This document shows positions 25,455 through 35,335 of a stretch of DNA of 64,000 nucleotides, one piece after another. Positions within the stretch are counted from its first letter, which is position 1, and every line of letters starts with the position of its first letter. The DNA comes from Streptomyces sp. HUAS 15-9 (lineage in GTDB: Bacteria; Actinomycetota; Actinomycetes; Streptomycetales; Streptomycetaceae). Location of the stretch: the NCBI RefSeq assembly GCF_025642155.1, contig NZ_CP106798.1, positions 5,270,001 to 5,334,000 on the forward strand. The letters are read 5' to 3'. Below the pieces are notes generated by a model. It ran no database searches and was not told where the DNA came from. It worked only from the letters and a program-made list of their open reading frames with translations. Both the position numbers and the translations under genes were made by a program.

Positions 25455-26321
25455 TCACGCCACGGTCAGCCCGCCGGCCGGCCTGGCGACCTCCACTTCC
25501 GGGTGTTCGGAGTCGAGTGCCTGCCGTATCCCGGCCGCGACGGCCGGATGCACGGGAAGGGCGAGATGCCCGATTCCCATCACTTGAATGTTCTGCACCA
25601 CGAGGTCGGGATGGTCGATACAGGCGGTCTCCGGCTCGTCCATCAGGGCGTCGAGGTCGCTCCAGAAGCAGAAGAAGCGTGTACGGCAACCGGGCGCCGG
25701 CCCGGCCAGCTCCTCTAATACCTCCGAACCGGGGCGCAGCTGGCGCACGATCGGGTGCGCGTTCGCCAGCGGGAGGACCCGGGTGCCCAAGTGCGGGGTG
25801 CCGAGCGTCACCAGCGTGCGGACCCGGAGGTCGCCGGCGAGCCGCTGTACGTAGTACCGCGCGATCAGTCCGCCCAGGCTGTGCCCCACGATGTCCACCT
25901 GCGGGCTCCCCGTGCGCTCGCAGATCTCCTCGATGTGCCGGGCGAGCAGCTCGGCCGCGGAGCGGATGTCCCGGGTCAGCGGTGAGTAGTTGAGCGACTC
26001 GACGCGCTGCCTGCCGTGCTGGACAAGGTTGCGGCGCAGCAGGACGAAGACCGAACGGTTGTCGATGAAGCCGTGCAGCAGGACGACCGGAGGATCCGGC
26101 GTGGTCGGCAGCTGCGCGGTGCCGTCCGGCAGGGGCGTCGCCTGCGGGGGGGAGTGGCGCTCCGGGGTGATGCCGGTGGGATAGAGGGCGATGTGCCCGG
26201 CCAGGATCGCGATCTCCAGTGCGGTCGCCTTGAGGAGGGCCATGGAGAGCCCCATGACTCTGCCTGGCAGGAGCTGCTGCCAGATCGGAACCAGGGGCTC
26301 GAGTGCCTTGGTGACCTTCAT
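25455..26321 (-). CDS. Lipase/esterase of the alpha/beta hydrolase fold
   Basis: 288 aa. The oxyanion-hole start VVLLHGFIDNRS and the nucleophile elbow GHSLGG (Ser148) are clear; YVQRLAGDLRVRTLVTLGTP follows, as in the EstA/PGAP1-like lipase group. The Asp and His of the triad are probably in SDLDALM and GIGHLAL. The N-terminus (about residues 20-48) is hydrophobic and could anchor the enzyme in the membrane; it is not a classic signal peptide. The ATG has AGGAGG upstream. It should hydrolyse lipid or ester substrates; which ones cannot be said. Confidence 0.88.
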   Translation of the reverse strand: MKVTKALEPLVPIWQQLLPGRVMGLSMALLKATALEIAILAGHIALYPTGITPERHSPPQATPLPDGTAQLPTTPDPPVVLLHGFIDNRSVFVLLRRNLVQHGRQRVESLNYSPLTRDIRSAAELLARHIEEICERTGSPQVDIVGHSLGGLIARYYVQRLAGDLRVRTLVTLGTPHLGTRVLPLANAHPIVRQLRPGSEVLEELAGPAPGCRTRFFCFWSDLDALMDEPETACIDHPDLVVQNIQVMGIGHLALPVHPAVAAGIRQALDSEHPEVEVARPAGGLTVA

Positions 26322-26725
26322 GGCCGACCTCCTGTCGGCACGCAGGAGGACGGCCTGATCCCCCGTGTGCCCTCATGGGAAGCCGCGGTGGGGGCGGCCG
26401 CCGGTGCCGGAGTGGCACGCGCGGGATGGATGAGGCGTGCGGCGCATGCGGCGCCGATGACCTGACGAGGCGCCTTGCCGGCGTGGCGACGAGGCTCCCC
26501 GCTGTCGTGCCTTACCTGCCCTGTGTGCCTTTCGTGCCCGCGCGGACCACGCTGCGGCTCCCGAACGTGTCCCATCGTGTGATTTCCCCCTCGGTCACCA
26601 CCGTGAAACTGCCGGTTGAGGGATGCTGGAGATAACGTTCGTTCACTTCGCGACGGGTGGCGGAACGCGCGGAATGTGCGGTACTTGTCGGTACGGATGG
26701 ATGTAGTCGCTTCATGGAGGCAGTG
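26322..26725. other. 404-bp divergent intergenic region
   Basis: Promoters for the lipase and the B12-binding protein must lie here. ORFs across it have poor codon bias. No palindrome of note and no RNA gene was recognised. Confidence 0.4.
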
Positions 26726-27142
<417 letters not shown>

Positions 27143-27174
27143 TCCCCGCGGCGCCGGTCCGGCGAGGCTCACCG

Positions 27175-27200
27175 CGCGGGTGCGGTTCAGCGCACCCGCG
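27175..27200. terminator. Convergent terminator
   Basis: Perfect 10-bp stem (CGCGGGTGCG with CGCACCCGCG) and a 6-nt loop; the DUF5691 stop codon lies in the loop. It can serve both the B12-protein gene and the DUF5691 gene. Confidence 0.6.
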
Positions 27201-28881
27201 GTGCACCCGGCTCCGGCGTCACCCCCAACTCGTCGGCCATCGCGGCGCGCAGCCGCAAGGTGGTCACGAGCCGCTGGAACGCCTCCGCCCAGTAGCCCCC
27301 GGCCCCGGGCGACGCGTCCTCCTTCTCGTCCGGCACCGCCAGCAGCCCATCCAGCCGCGACGCCGCCGCGGGATCCAGGCACCGCTCGGCCAGCCCCATC
27401 ACCCCACTGAAGCTCCACGGGTAACTCCCCGCTTCCCTGGCGATGTCGAGCGCATCCACCACCGCCCGTCCGAGCGGCGGGGCCCAGGGCACGGCACACA
27501 CCCCGAGCAACTGGAACGCCTCGGACAAACCGTGCGTCGCGATGAAGCCGGCCACCCATTCGGCGCGCTCCCGGGCGTCCAGCGTGCCCAGCAGCTTCGC
27601 CCGCTCCGCCAGCGAGACCGCTCCCGGGCCCCCGGCCTCGGGCGCCGAGGGCGCACCGAGCAGCGCCCGGGCCCACTGCGGGTCCCGCTGCCGAGCCGCG
27701 GCCCGGCACCACGCCGCATGCAGCTCGCCCTGCCAGCCGTCCGCGACCGGCAGTGCCACGATCTCCCGCGGTGTACGGCCGCCGAGCCGTCCCGGCCATG
27801 ATCCGAGCGGCGCCGCCTCCACCAACTGGCCCAACCACCACGATCGCTCCCCTCTGCCCGAAGGAGGTTTGGCCACGACACCGTCTCTCTCCATCCTCGT
27901 ATCGCACTCAAGCGGCGCCTCGACCGCGATCGTCGGAATGTCGCGCGTGTGGTCGACGGCCACGCATGCTCCGGCCCGCACCGCCATCCGCGCGGCCAGT
28001 GCCGAGCCCGGCAGCGCCGACAGCAACTCCGCGGCCGTCGCCCGCACATTGCGGCTGCGATCGCCCAACGTCCGCTCCAGGAACGGCTCGTCGTCGGCGG
28101 ACAGCCCCGTGCGCAGCGAGTCGAGGAACATCAGACGGTCCTCCGCCCGCTCCGTCGCCCAGGTCGCGGCCAGCAGTTCGCGCGCGGCCGCGGGCCTGCG
28201 TGCCCGGATCACGGAGAGGAGAGCGACCCGCTCGGCGAACAGCCCCTCCTGCCACAGCCGTTGCACCTCGTCGGCGGCGGAGCCGTCGTCGGGGTCCGGC
28301 AGCGACGTCCCGCCGCCCGGGGCCGCGCGCAGGGCGAAGCGCCAGTCCGGGTTCAGCCGGGCCAGCCACAGCGCCCGCGGCCCCGCGAACGCCAGCGCCG
28401 CCTACCGCAGGTCCGTCCGCCCCCGGGCCGCGTCCAGCAGCGCGGGCAGCGTCTGCGGGGGTGCGCCGAACCCTCGCGCGTTCGCAGCCGCGAGCCACTG
28501 GGGCAGCAGCTCCATCAGATCAGGCGAGGTGCCCCGCCTGCCGCCGCCCGTGCCGGGACGGTCGGCCAGCAGCATCACGAGCCTGCGGGTCGCCGCGGCG
28601 GGCAGCGGAGGGCGCGGGTCCTCGGCGGCCGGCTCGGGCCGCCGGGCGGCCCGAGCCGGCCGCAGCCCCGCCCGCCGCCGTACGGTCTCCACGGCCGCCG
28701 CGTCCAGCAGGACGACCGGAGCCTGCCGCCCCGGCGCACCGCCGACGGGCGCGCGCCGGTCCGTGCCGAGCAGCGCCGTGGTGACGAGCTCCTCCCAGGT
28801 GTTCGGGGCGCTCGGGGTGCCCGCGCCGTTCGCGATGCCCGCCGCACCCGTCGTCCCCACGGAAGCCGAGTTCCCGTTCAT
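27187..28881 (-). pseudogene. DUF5691 protein, split by an in-frame amber codon
   Basis: One frame of 564 codons encodes a DUF5691 protein: the N-terminal part (TWEELVTTALLGTDRRAP; 28402-28881) and the C-terminal part are both well preserved. A TAG at 28402-28404 interrupts it after GRTDLR; the next codons read AALAFAGPRALWLARLNPDW, natural for the family, so the codon was probably CAG (Gln). The downstream part opens again at GTG 28266. HEAT-like helical repeats (RSRNVRATAAELLSALPGS) suggest a scaffold. It sits downstream of the SWIM gene with 43 bp between them and belongs to the cluster with MoxR, DUF5682 and VWA. Confidence 0.75.
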
Positions 28882-28924
28882 ACAACGCCTCTCTCCATCG
28901 GTCGTCCTGCGGTGCCGGGCCCCC

Positions 28925-30280
28925 TCAGCACAGCGGCACCGCCTCTCCCGTTCCCTGCGCCCATGCCGTGAGCGGAGTGAAACCGCGGTGGCCGCACTCG
29001 CCGAAGACCTTGACCGGCGCGCCGCCGGAGAGGGCGACGAGCCGCCACAGGCCCGGGCGGGAACGGGCGGCCGGGCTGAGCGGCAGCGCCGAGCCCCCGT
29101 CGGCGTCGGCCAGTTGCCAGGAGTCGCCGTCCGGGACCGGTACGACGTGGTCCAGCGTCACCGGGACCGCGTCCAGCCACGGGTCCTCACGCAGCGCCTC
29201 CCCGTACCGGGCGGCCGCCCGAGCGGTCGTCACCCCCGGGGGCCGTATCGCGGCCGGCGCGGGCGGGGCGAACTGCTCGCCCAGCGCCGCCCGCAGCTGC
29301 CCCGCACCGGGATAGGCGGACACCTCGGCCTCCAGGGCCAGCCCGACCGGCAGCGCCAGCTCCGGAGCCCGGCCGGCCGCGCCGTAGGAGAGAAGCAGAC
29401 GGATACGGTCCGACTGGGCGCCGTACAGCCAGATCCGGCGCGTGGTCAGTTTCGCGTCCGCCGTGTCGTACTGGGCGAGGACCAGCCAGCGGTCGCGCAT
29501 CGGCGGGCCGTCCGCCGAGGCGGGCAGGCCGACGCGGGAACGCACCGTCGCCGCGAGGCCGTCCGGGAGCCGCTCACGGCGCAGCCAGCCCTGGTCGAGC
29601 AGATGCAGCAGCGCGCACTCCTCCAGCAGCCGCACCGGCCAGCCCGGCCCGGACCCCGGAATCGCCCCCAACTCCCTCACCCGCGCGGCCAGTCCCGGCG
29701 CCTGCGCGTCGACCATACGGGCCGCGGTCTCCTCCCACAGCCCGTACCCCGCCTGCTCCGCCGAGGCCAGGCCGCCGCGCAGCAGATCCGCCAGGCGCTG
29801 CTCCAGCTCGGTCGCCCCCGCCGTGACCCGCTCGGCCCGGCGCTCGGCCCGGCGCCGCGCCGCCTCGGGATCGGCGGACCCGGACCCGGAACCCCCACCG
29901 CCCGACTCCCTTTTCTCCTGCGCGCGTTTCTTCCGGCCCTCGATCCACTGCTCCGCCCAGTCCGGCGCCTTCGCCGTCGGCATCGCACCGTCCCCGCCCG
30001 CCCACAGCAGCAGCAGTCCGATCGCGTGCTTGCACGGGAACTTACGGCTGGGACACGAGCACTTGTATGCCGGACCCGCCACCTCCGCTATGTCGACGAC
30101 TGTCTGATACGGCTTGCTGCCGCTGCCCTTGCACAGCCCCCACACCGTCCCCTCGTCGGAACTCCCCGCCTCGGACCACGTCCCGGCCGTGCCGAGTTTG
30201 CTTCCCGCTTTGCGTGACGCGACGTCAGGCGCCAGTGCCAGCACCTGGTCCGCGGTCCAGCGCACCCCCTGCTGAGTCAT
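28925..30280 (-). CDS. SWIM zinc-finger protein
   Basis: 451 aa. The SWIM finger is YKCSCPSRKFPCKHAIGLLL (Cys74, Cys76, Cys83, His85), a small zinc module for DNA or protein binding. The rest has a charged helical segment (residues 125-180) and a large C-terminal region without known motif. The ATG at 30280 (MTQQGVRWTA) matches the usual family start; an in-frame upstream extension is intergenic. E. coli YehQ is the similar protein in the yehLMPQ cluster. It is divergent from the MoxR-DUF5682-VWA operon and upstream of DUF5691. Confidence 0.88.
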   Translation of the reverse strand: MTQQGVRWTADQVLALAPDVASRKAGSKLGTAGTWSEAGSSDEGTVWGLCKGSGSKPYQTVVDIAEVAGPAYKCSCPSRKFPCKHAIGLLLLWAGGDGAMPTAKAPDWAEQWIEGRKKRAQEKRESGGGGSGSGSADPEAARRRAERRAERVTAGATELEQRLADLLRGGLASAEQAGYGLWEETAARMVDAQAPGLAARVRELGAIPGSGPGWPVRLLEECALLHLLDQGWLRRERLPDGLAATVRSRVGLPASADGPPMRDRWLVLAQYDTADAKLTTRRIWLYGAQSDRIRLLLSYGAAGRAPELALPVGLALEAEVSAYPGAGQLRAALGEQFAPPAPAAIRPPGVTTARAAARYGEALREDPWLDAVPVTLDHVVPVPDGDSWQLADADGGSALPLSPAARSRPGLWRLVALSGGAPVKVFGECGHRGFTPLTAWAQGTGEAVPLC

Positions 30281-30412
30281 GCCATCGAAGGTAGATCCCA
30301 CCACTGACAATCGGCCCTGTCGTGGCGTTTTCGCAGGTCGGAACGGATTGTCAGTGGCGTGGTGCACGGTTGGTGACAGACCGAACCGGCCGAGCTGGAG
30401 GGGGCCTCAGCC

Positions 30413-31570
30413 ATGACTGTGTCCGTGGAAGCAACATCCGTACAGGCAGCCGAAGCAGCCGATGCGGCCGAAGCACTCGTGAAGGAACCGGCCGAGGCGC
30501 TGCGACCGCACGCCGAGGACGCGTTCGCCGCCGAACTCGCCGCGCTGGCCGCCCAGGACGACCGCCCGCGCCCGGCCCGCTGGAAGCTGTCGCCGTGGGC
30601 GGTGGCGACATATCTGCTCGGCGGCACGCTGCCGGACGGCACGGTGATCACACCGAAGTACGTGGGCCCCCGCCGCATCGTCGAGGTCGCGGTCACCACA
30701 CTCGCCACCGACCGCGCGCTGCTCCTGCTCGGCGTGCCCGGCACGGCCAAGACCTGGGTGTCGGAACATCTGGCCGCCGCCGTCAGCGGCGACTCGACGC
30801 TCCTGGTGCAGGGCACGGCCGGCACCCCGGAGGAGGCGATCCGCTACGGCTGGAACTACGCGCAGCTGCTCGCCCACGGCCCCAGCCGCGACGCGCTCGT
30901 GCCCAGCCCCGTCATGCGGGCCATGGCCGAAGGCATGACGGCCCGCGTGGAGGAACTGACCCGCATCCCGGCCGATGTCCAGGACACGCTGATCACCATC
31001 CTGTCCGAGAAGACCCTGCCGATCCCGGAGCTGGGCCAGGAGGCGCAGGCGGTGCGCGGCTTCAATCTGATCGCCACGGCCAACGACCGCGACCGCGGGG
31101 TCAACGACCTGTCCAGCGCCCTGCGCCGCCGCTTCAACACGGTGGTGCTGCCGCTGCCGGAGAGCGCCGACGCCGAGGTCGACATCGTCTCGCGCCGTGT
31201 CGACCAGATCGGCCGCTCCCTCGATCTGCCGGCCGTGCCCGACGGCATGGACGAGATCCGCCGGGTGGTGACCGTCTTCCGCGAGCTGCGCGACGGCGTC
31301 ACCACCGACGGCCGTACCAAGCTGAAGTCGCCCAGCGGCACGCTGTCCACGGCCGAGGCGATCTCGGTCGTCACCAACGGCCTCGCGCTGGCCGCCCACT
31401 TCGGCGACGGCGTGCTGCGGTCGGCCGATGTCGCCGCGGGCATCCTCGGCGCCGTCGTCCGCGACCCGGCGGCCGACCGGGTCGTGTGGCAGGAGTACCT
31501 GGAGACGGTCGTGCGCGAGCGCGACGGCTGGAAGGACTTCTACCGGGCCTGCCGGGAGGTGAGCGCGTGA
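30413..31570 (+). CDS. MoxR-type AAA+ ATPase (YehL-like)
   Basis: 385 aa. Walker A is GVPGTAKT (residues 107-114), sensor 1 lies in IATANDRDRGVNDL, and the arginine-finger region is SALRRRFNTVVLP. The Walker B segment reads VEELTRIPADVQDTLI, with Glu in place of the usual Asp, as in the YehL branch. MoxR ATPases act with VWA-domain partners to remodel or activate protein complexes. Its stop overlaps the DUF5682 start (GTGA), and a VWA gene follows, so all three form one operon. The divergent SWIM/DUF5691 genes complete the cluster. Confidence 0.92.
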   Translation: MTVSVEATSVQAAEAADAAEALVKEPAEALRPHAEDAFAAELAALAAQDDRPRPARWKLSPWAVATYLLGGTLPDGTVITPKYVGPRRIVEVAVTTLATDRALLLLGVPGTAKTWVSEHLAAAVSGDSTLLVQGTAGTPEEAIRYGWNYAQLLAHGPSRDALVPSPVMRAMAEGMTARVEELTRIPADVQDTLITILSEKTLPIPELGQEAQAVRGFNLIATANDRDRGVNDLSSALRRRFNTVVLPLPESADAEVDIVSRRVDQIGRSLDLPAVPDGMDEIRRVVTVFRELRDGVTTDGRTKLKSPSGTLSTAEAISVVTNGLALAAHFGDGVLRSADVAAGILGAVVRDPAADRVVWQEYLETVVRERDGWKDFYRACREVSA

Positions 31571-34020
31571 GCGGGTCCGAGTGGGGGCGGGCGTTCGACT
31601 CCGGGCCGCTGCTGCTCGGGGTGCGGCACCACGGCCCCGGGTCGGCACGGGCCGTGCGGGCCGCGCTGGACGCGGCACGGCCGCAGGTGGTGCTGCTGGA
31701 GGGGCCGCCCGAGGCCGACGCGCTGATCCCGCTGGCCGCCGACGAGAACATGCGCCCTCCGGTCGCGCTCCTCGCGCACGCCGTGGAGGAGCCCGGACGT
31801 TCGGCCTTCTGGCCGCTGGCCGAGTTCTCCCCCGAGTGGGTGGCGATCCGCTGGGCGCTGGAACACGGGGTCCCGGCCCGCTTCATCGACCTGCCGGCCA
31901 CGCACACGCTGGCGTGGGGGAGCGAGGAGGGGGAGCCCCCCGGGGCCGGGGGCGGGGGCGATACCGGGGCTGATACCGATGGTGATGCCGATGCCGCCGA
32001 CGGGCCTGCGCCGGTGCCGGATGTCCGCGTCGACCCGATCGCCGTACTCGCCGAGACCGCAGGCTACGACGATCCCGAGCGCTGGTGGGAGGATGTGGTC
32101 GAACACCGGGGCGAGCAACTGGGCGTGGCACTCGCGCCGTTCGCCGCGCTCGAGGAGGCCATGGGGGCGCTGCGGGAGACGTACGGTGCCGGCGGGCACA
32201 GGCGGGACCGTGTGCGCGAGGCCTGTATGCGGCTCCAACTACGGGCAGCTCAGCGTGAGTTCACCGACGCCGTGGCTGTGGTGTGCGGCGCCTGGCACGT
32301 GCCCGCCCTGCGGCAGAAGGCCTCCGTCGCGGCCGACCGGGCACTGCTGAAGGGGCTGCCCAAGGCCAAGGTGGACATGACCTGGGTGCCGTGGACGCAC
32401 CGCAGGCTGTCCCGGTCCAGCGGGTACGGGGCGGGCATCGCCTCACCGGGCTGGTACGGGCATCTGTTCGGCGCGCCGGACCGGCCGGTGGAGCGGTGGC
32501 TGACCAAGGTGGCCGGGCTGCTGCGCGAGGAGGACCGGATCGTGTCCTCGGCGCATGTCATCGAGGCGGTGCGGCTGGCGGAGACGCTCGCCGCGATGCG
32601 GGGCCGCCCGCTGGCCGGGCTGAGCGAGACGACCGACGCCGTGCGTGCGGTGATGTGCGACGGCTCCGACGTACCGCTGGCGCTGGTGCACGACCGGCTG
32701 GTGGTGGGTGACCTGCTGGGCGAGGTGCCCGACACGGCGCCCGCGGTGCCGTTGCAGCGGGACCTGGCCCGGCTGCAGCGCCGGCTGCGGCTCAAACCGG
32801 AGGCGCTGGAGCGGGAGTCGGAGCTCGACCTGCGCAAGGAGACCGACGCCGGACGCAGTCGGCTGTTGCACCGGCTGCGGCTGCTGGGTGTCGGATGGGG
32901 TGAGCCCAGGGAGTCGCGGGGCAGTACGGGCACGTTCCGGGAGACCTGGCGGCTGCGCTGGGAGCCGGAGCTGTCGGTGCGGGTCGCCGAAGCCGGGGTC
33001 TGGGGCACGACGGTGCTCGGCGCCGCGACCGCCAAGGCCGAGGCGGACGCCGTGGCCGCGGAGTCCCTCGCCGAGGTCACCGCGCTCGCCGAACGCTGTC
33101 TGCTCGCCGAACTGCCGGACGCGCTCCCCGTGGTGATGCGGGTGCTCGCCGACCGCGCGGCCCTCGACGCCGACGTCGGCCACCTCGCCCAGGCGCTCCC
33201 CGCCCTGGTCCGCTCCCTGCGCTACGGCGACGTGCGCGGCACCGACACGCGGGCCCTCGCCGAGGTCGCCGCAGGCCTCGCCGAGCGGATCTTCGTCGGC
33301 CTGCCCCCGGCCTGCGCAGCCCTGGACGCGGACGCGGCCGAGGAGATGCGCCGGCATCTGGACGAGGTGCACGGGGCGGTGGGCCTGCTGGGGGAGGCCT
33401 CCGCCGACGGCCGCGAGGGCGCGCCCGCCCCCGGAGCCGGTGACCTGCGCGCCCGCTGGCGCTCGGTGCTGCGCGTCCTGTCCGGGCGCGACACCGTGCC
33501 CGGGGTCATCCGGGGGCGGGCCGTGCGGCTGCTGCTGGACGAGGGGGAGCTGGGCCAGGACGAGGCGGCGCGGCTGATGGGGCTCGTACTGTCCCCGGGG
33601 ACACCGCCGCCGGACGCGGCCGCGTGGATCGAGGGCTTCGTCGGCGGCGGGGGCGGGATGCTGCTGGTCCACGACGAGCGGCTGCTCGGCCTGGTCGACG
33701 CCTGGCTCACCGGGGTGCCGACGGAGGCGTTCACGGACGTGCTACCGCTGCTGCGGCGGACGTTCTCGGCGTACGAGCCGGGGGTGCGCAGAACCCTGGG
33801 CGAGCTGGTGCGACGCGGTCCGGGTGCGCGGGGGAGCGCGGCGTCCGGCCGTGGGGCCGGCATACCGGGCTTCGACCCGGAGCCGGACGCCGAGCGCGCC
33901 GACGCCGTACTGCCCCTCGTCCGGCTGCTGCTCGGCCTGGACGAGGAGGAAAAGGCCAGGGAGGAGAAGGCCGAGCGGGAGAAGGCCGACGACAACTGCT
34001 TCGTGGGGGTGGGCACATGA
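31567..34020 (+). CDS. DUF5682 protein (YehM-like)
   Basis: 817 aa. The frame is open far upstream but the GTG at 31567 is chosen because it overlaps the moxR stop by 4 bp and opens the conserved start LLGVRHHGPGSARAVRAAL, then VVLLEGPPEAD. That pattern (G-x-x-H-H-x-P-x-S, then a Glu-Gly after a strand) resembles the N-terminus of TraB/ChaN/EreA-like proteins, so a hydrolase or metal-binding role is possible but unproven. The remainder is helical, with a conserved block AAVVCGAWHVPAL near residue 235. A GC-rich low-complexity insert lies at about residues 118-150. It ends by overlapping the VWA gene. Confidence 0.85.
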   Translation: MSGSEWGRAFDSGPLLLGVRHHGPGSARAVRAALDAARPQVVLLEGPPEADALIPLAADENMRPPVALLAHAVEEPGRSAFWPLAEFSPEWVAIRWALEHGVPARFIDLPATHTLAWGSEEGEPPGAGGGGDTGADTDGDADAADGPAPVPDVRVDPIAVLAETAGYDDPERWWEDVVEHRGEQLGVALAPFAALEEAMGALRETYGAGGHRRDRVREACMRLQLRAAQREFTDAVAVVCGAWHVPALRQKASVAADRALLKGLPKAKVDMTWVPWTHRRLSRSSGYGAGIASPGWYGHLFGAPDRPVERWLTKVAGLLREEDRIVSSAHVIEAVRLAETLAAMRGRPLAGLSETTDAVRAVMCDGSDVPLALVHDRLVVGDLLGEVPDTAPAVPLQRDLARLQRRLRLKPEALERESELDLRKETDAGRSRLLHRLRLLGVGWGEPRESRGSTGTFRETWRLRWEPELSVRVAEAGVWGTTVLGAATAKAEADAVAAESLAEVTALAERCLLAELPDALPVVMRVLADRAALDADVGHLAQALPALVRSLRYGDVRGTDTRALAEVAAGLAERIFVGLPPACAALDADAAEEMRRHLDEVHGAVGLLGEASADGREGAPAPGAGDLRARWRSVLRVLSGRDTVPGVIRGRAVRLLLDEGELGQDEAARLMGLVLSPGTPPPDAAAWIEGFVGGGGGMLLVHDERLLGLVDAWLTGVPTEAFTDVLPLLRRTFSAYEPGVRRTLGELVRRGPGARGSAASGRGAGIPGFDPEPDAERADAVLPLVRLLLGLDEEEKAREEKAEREKADDNCFVGVGT

Positions 34021-35195
34021 CGACCGAGCCGACAGCGGTGGACACCGCCGACCTGGCACCGGAGCGGCTGCGGCGCTGGCGGCTGGTGCTCGGGGGCGAC
34101 ACGGCCGACGGAACCGGCTGCGCGCTGTCCGGGCAGGACGCCGCGATGGACGGAGCGCTCGCCGCGCTCTACGGCAAGGGGGACAAACCGCAGTCGGGGC
34201 GGGACCGTTCGGCCGGGCTCGGGGCGTCGGCGCCGTCGGTGGCGCGCTGGCTCGGGGACATCCGGACCTACTTCCCCTCCTCGGTCGTCCAGGTGATGCA
34301 GCGGGACGCCATCGACCGGCTCGGCCTTGCCTCCCTGCTCCTCGAGCCGGAGATGCTGGAGGCGGTGGAGGCCGATGTGCACCTGGTCGGCACGCTGCTC
34401 TCGCTCAACAAGGCGATGGCGGAGACCACCAAGGAGACGGCACGGGCGGTCGTGTGCAAGGTCGTCGAGGACCTGGAGAAGCGGCTCGTCACCCGTACCC
34501 GGGCCACCCTCACCGGCGCCCTCGACCGCAGCGCCCGGGTCAACCGGCCGCGCCACCACGACATCGACTGGAACCGCACGATCGCGGCCAACCTCAAGCA
34601 CTACCTGCCCGAGTACCGCACGGTCGTGCCGGAGCGGCTGATCGGATACGGACGTGCGGCCCAGTCCGTGAAGAAGGAGGTCATCCTCTGCGTCGACCAG
34701 TCGGGGTCGATGGCGGCGTCCGTCGTCTACGCGTCCGTGTTCGGCGCGGTGCTCGCCTCCATGCGGTCGATCAGCACCCGGCTCGTGGTCTTCGACACGG
34801 CCGTGGTCGACCTCACCGACCAGCTCGACGACCCCGTCGACGTCCTCTTCGGCACCCAGCTCGGCGGCGGCACGGACATCAACCGGGCGCTGGCGTACTG
34901 CCAGTCGCAGATCACCCGGCCCGCCGAGACGGTGGTGGTGCTCATCAGCGACCTGTACGAGGGAGGGATACGGAACGAGATGCTGAAGCGGGTCGCGGCG
35001 ATGAAGGCGTCGGGGGTGCAGTTCGTCACGCTGCTCGCTCTGTCGGACGAAGGGGCGCCCGCCTACGACCGCGAGCACGCGGCCGCGCTCGCCGCCCTGG
35101 GGGCACCGGCCTTCGCCTGTACGCCCGATCTGTTCCCGGACGTGATGGCGGCGGCGATCGAGAAGCGTCCCCTTCCGATACCGGACACCGTGTGA
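34017..35195 (+). CDS. VWA-domain (CoxE-like) protein (YehP-like)
   Basis: 392 aa. The C-terminal half is a von Willebrand A domain with an intact MIDAS: DQSGSM (Asp227, Ser229, Ser231), the Thr in LGGGTDINRAL and the Asp in LISDLYEGG. Such domains bind a divalent metal and protein partners. The N-terminal half is helical with QRDAIDRLGLASLLLEPEML. The ATG overlaps the DUF5682 stop by ATGA. Together with MoxR it should form an ATPase/VWA pair that acts on a client complex; DUF5682 and the SWIM protein are candidates. Confidence 0.92.
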   Translation: MTTEPTAVDTADLAPERLRRWRLVLGGDTADGTGCALSGQDAAMDGALAALYGKGDKPQSGRDRSAGLGASAPSVARWLGDIRTYFPSSVVQVMQRDAIDRLGLASLLLEPEMLEAVEADVHLVGTLLSLNKAMAETTKETARAVVCKVVEDLEKRLVTRTRATLTGALDRSARVNRPRHHDIDWNRTIAANLKHYLPEYRTVVPERLIGYGRAAQSVKKEVILCVDQSGSMAASVVYASVFGAVLASMRSISTRLVVFDTAVVDLTDQLDDPVDVLFGTQLGGGTDINRALAYCQSQITRPAETVVVLISDLYEGGIRNEMLKRVAAMKASGVQFVTLLALSDEGAPAYDREHAAALAALGAPAFACTPDLFPDVMAAAIEKRPLPIPDTV

Positions 35196-35335
35196 CGCCG
35201 GGCGGGAAAAGGGACATGAGTACCCATCGGTAACGGGGGGCTTGCGCAACCTCGGGCGTGCCGTGCGAGGATCGGGCTCGCCCGCGATGTGCCAACTCGT
35301 CACGTGTTCCGCCGCACGGGAGGACCCGTCCCCTC

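Noticed and set aside
26322..26725. Small genes in the lipase/B12-protein divergent region
   Set aside because: Frames there lack ribosome-binding sites and have mixed codon bias.
27443..30217. A 924-codon open frame on the plus strand
   Set aside because: Antisense to DUF5691 and the SWIM protein. It is Arg/Pro/Ser-rich with no domain and no ribosome-binding site.
30322..31566. Upstream extension of the DUF5682 frame
   Set aside because: It overlaps the whole moxR gene. The GTG at 31567 with 4-bp overlap and the conserved start give the correct N-terminus.
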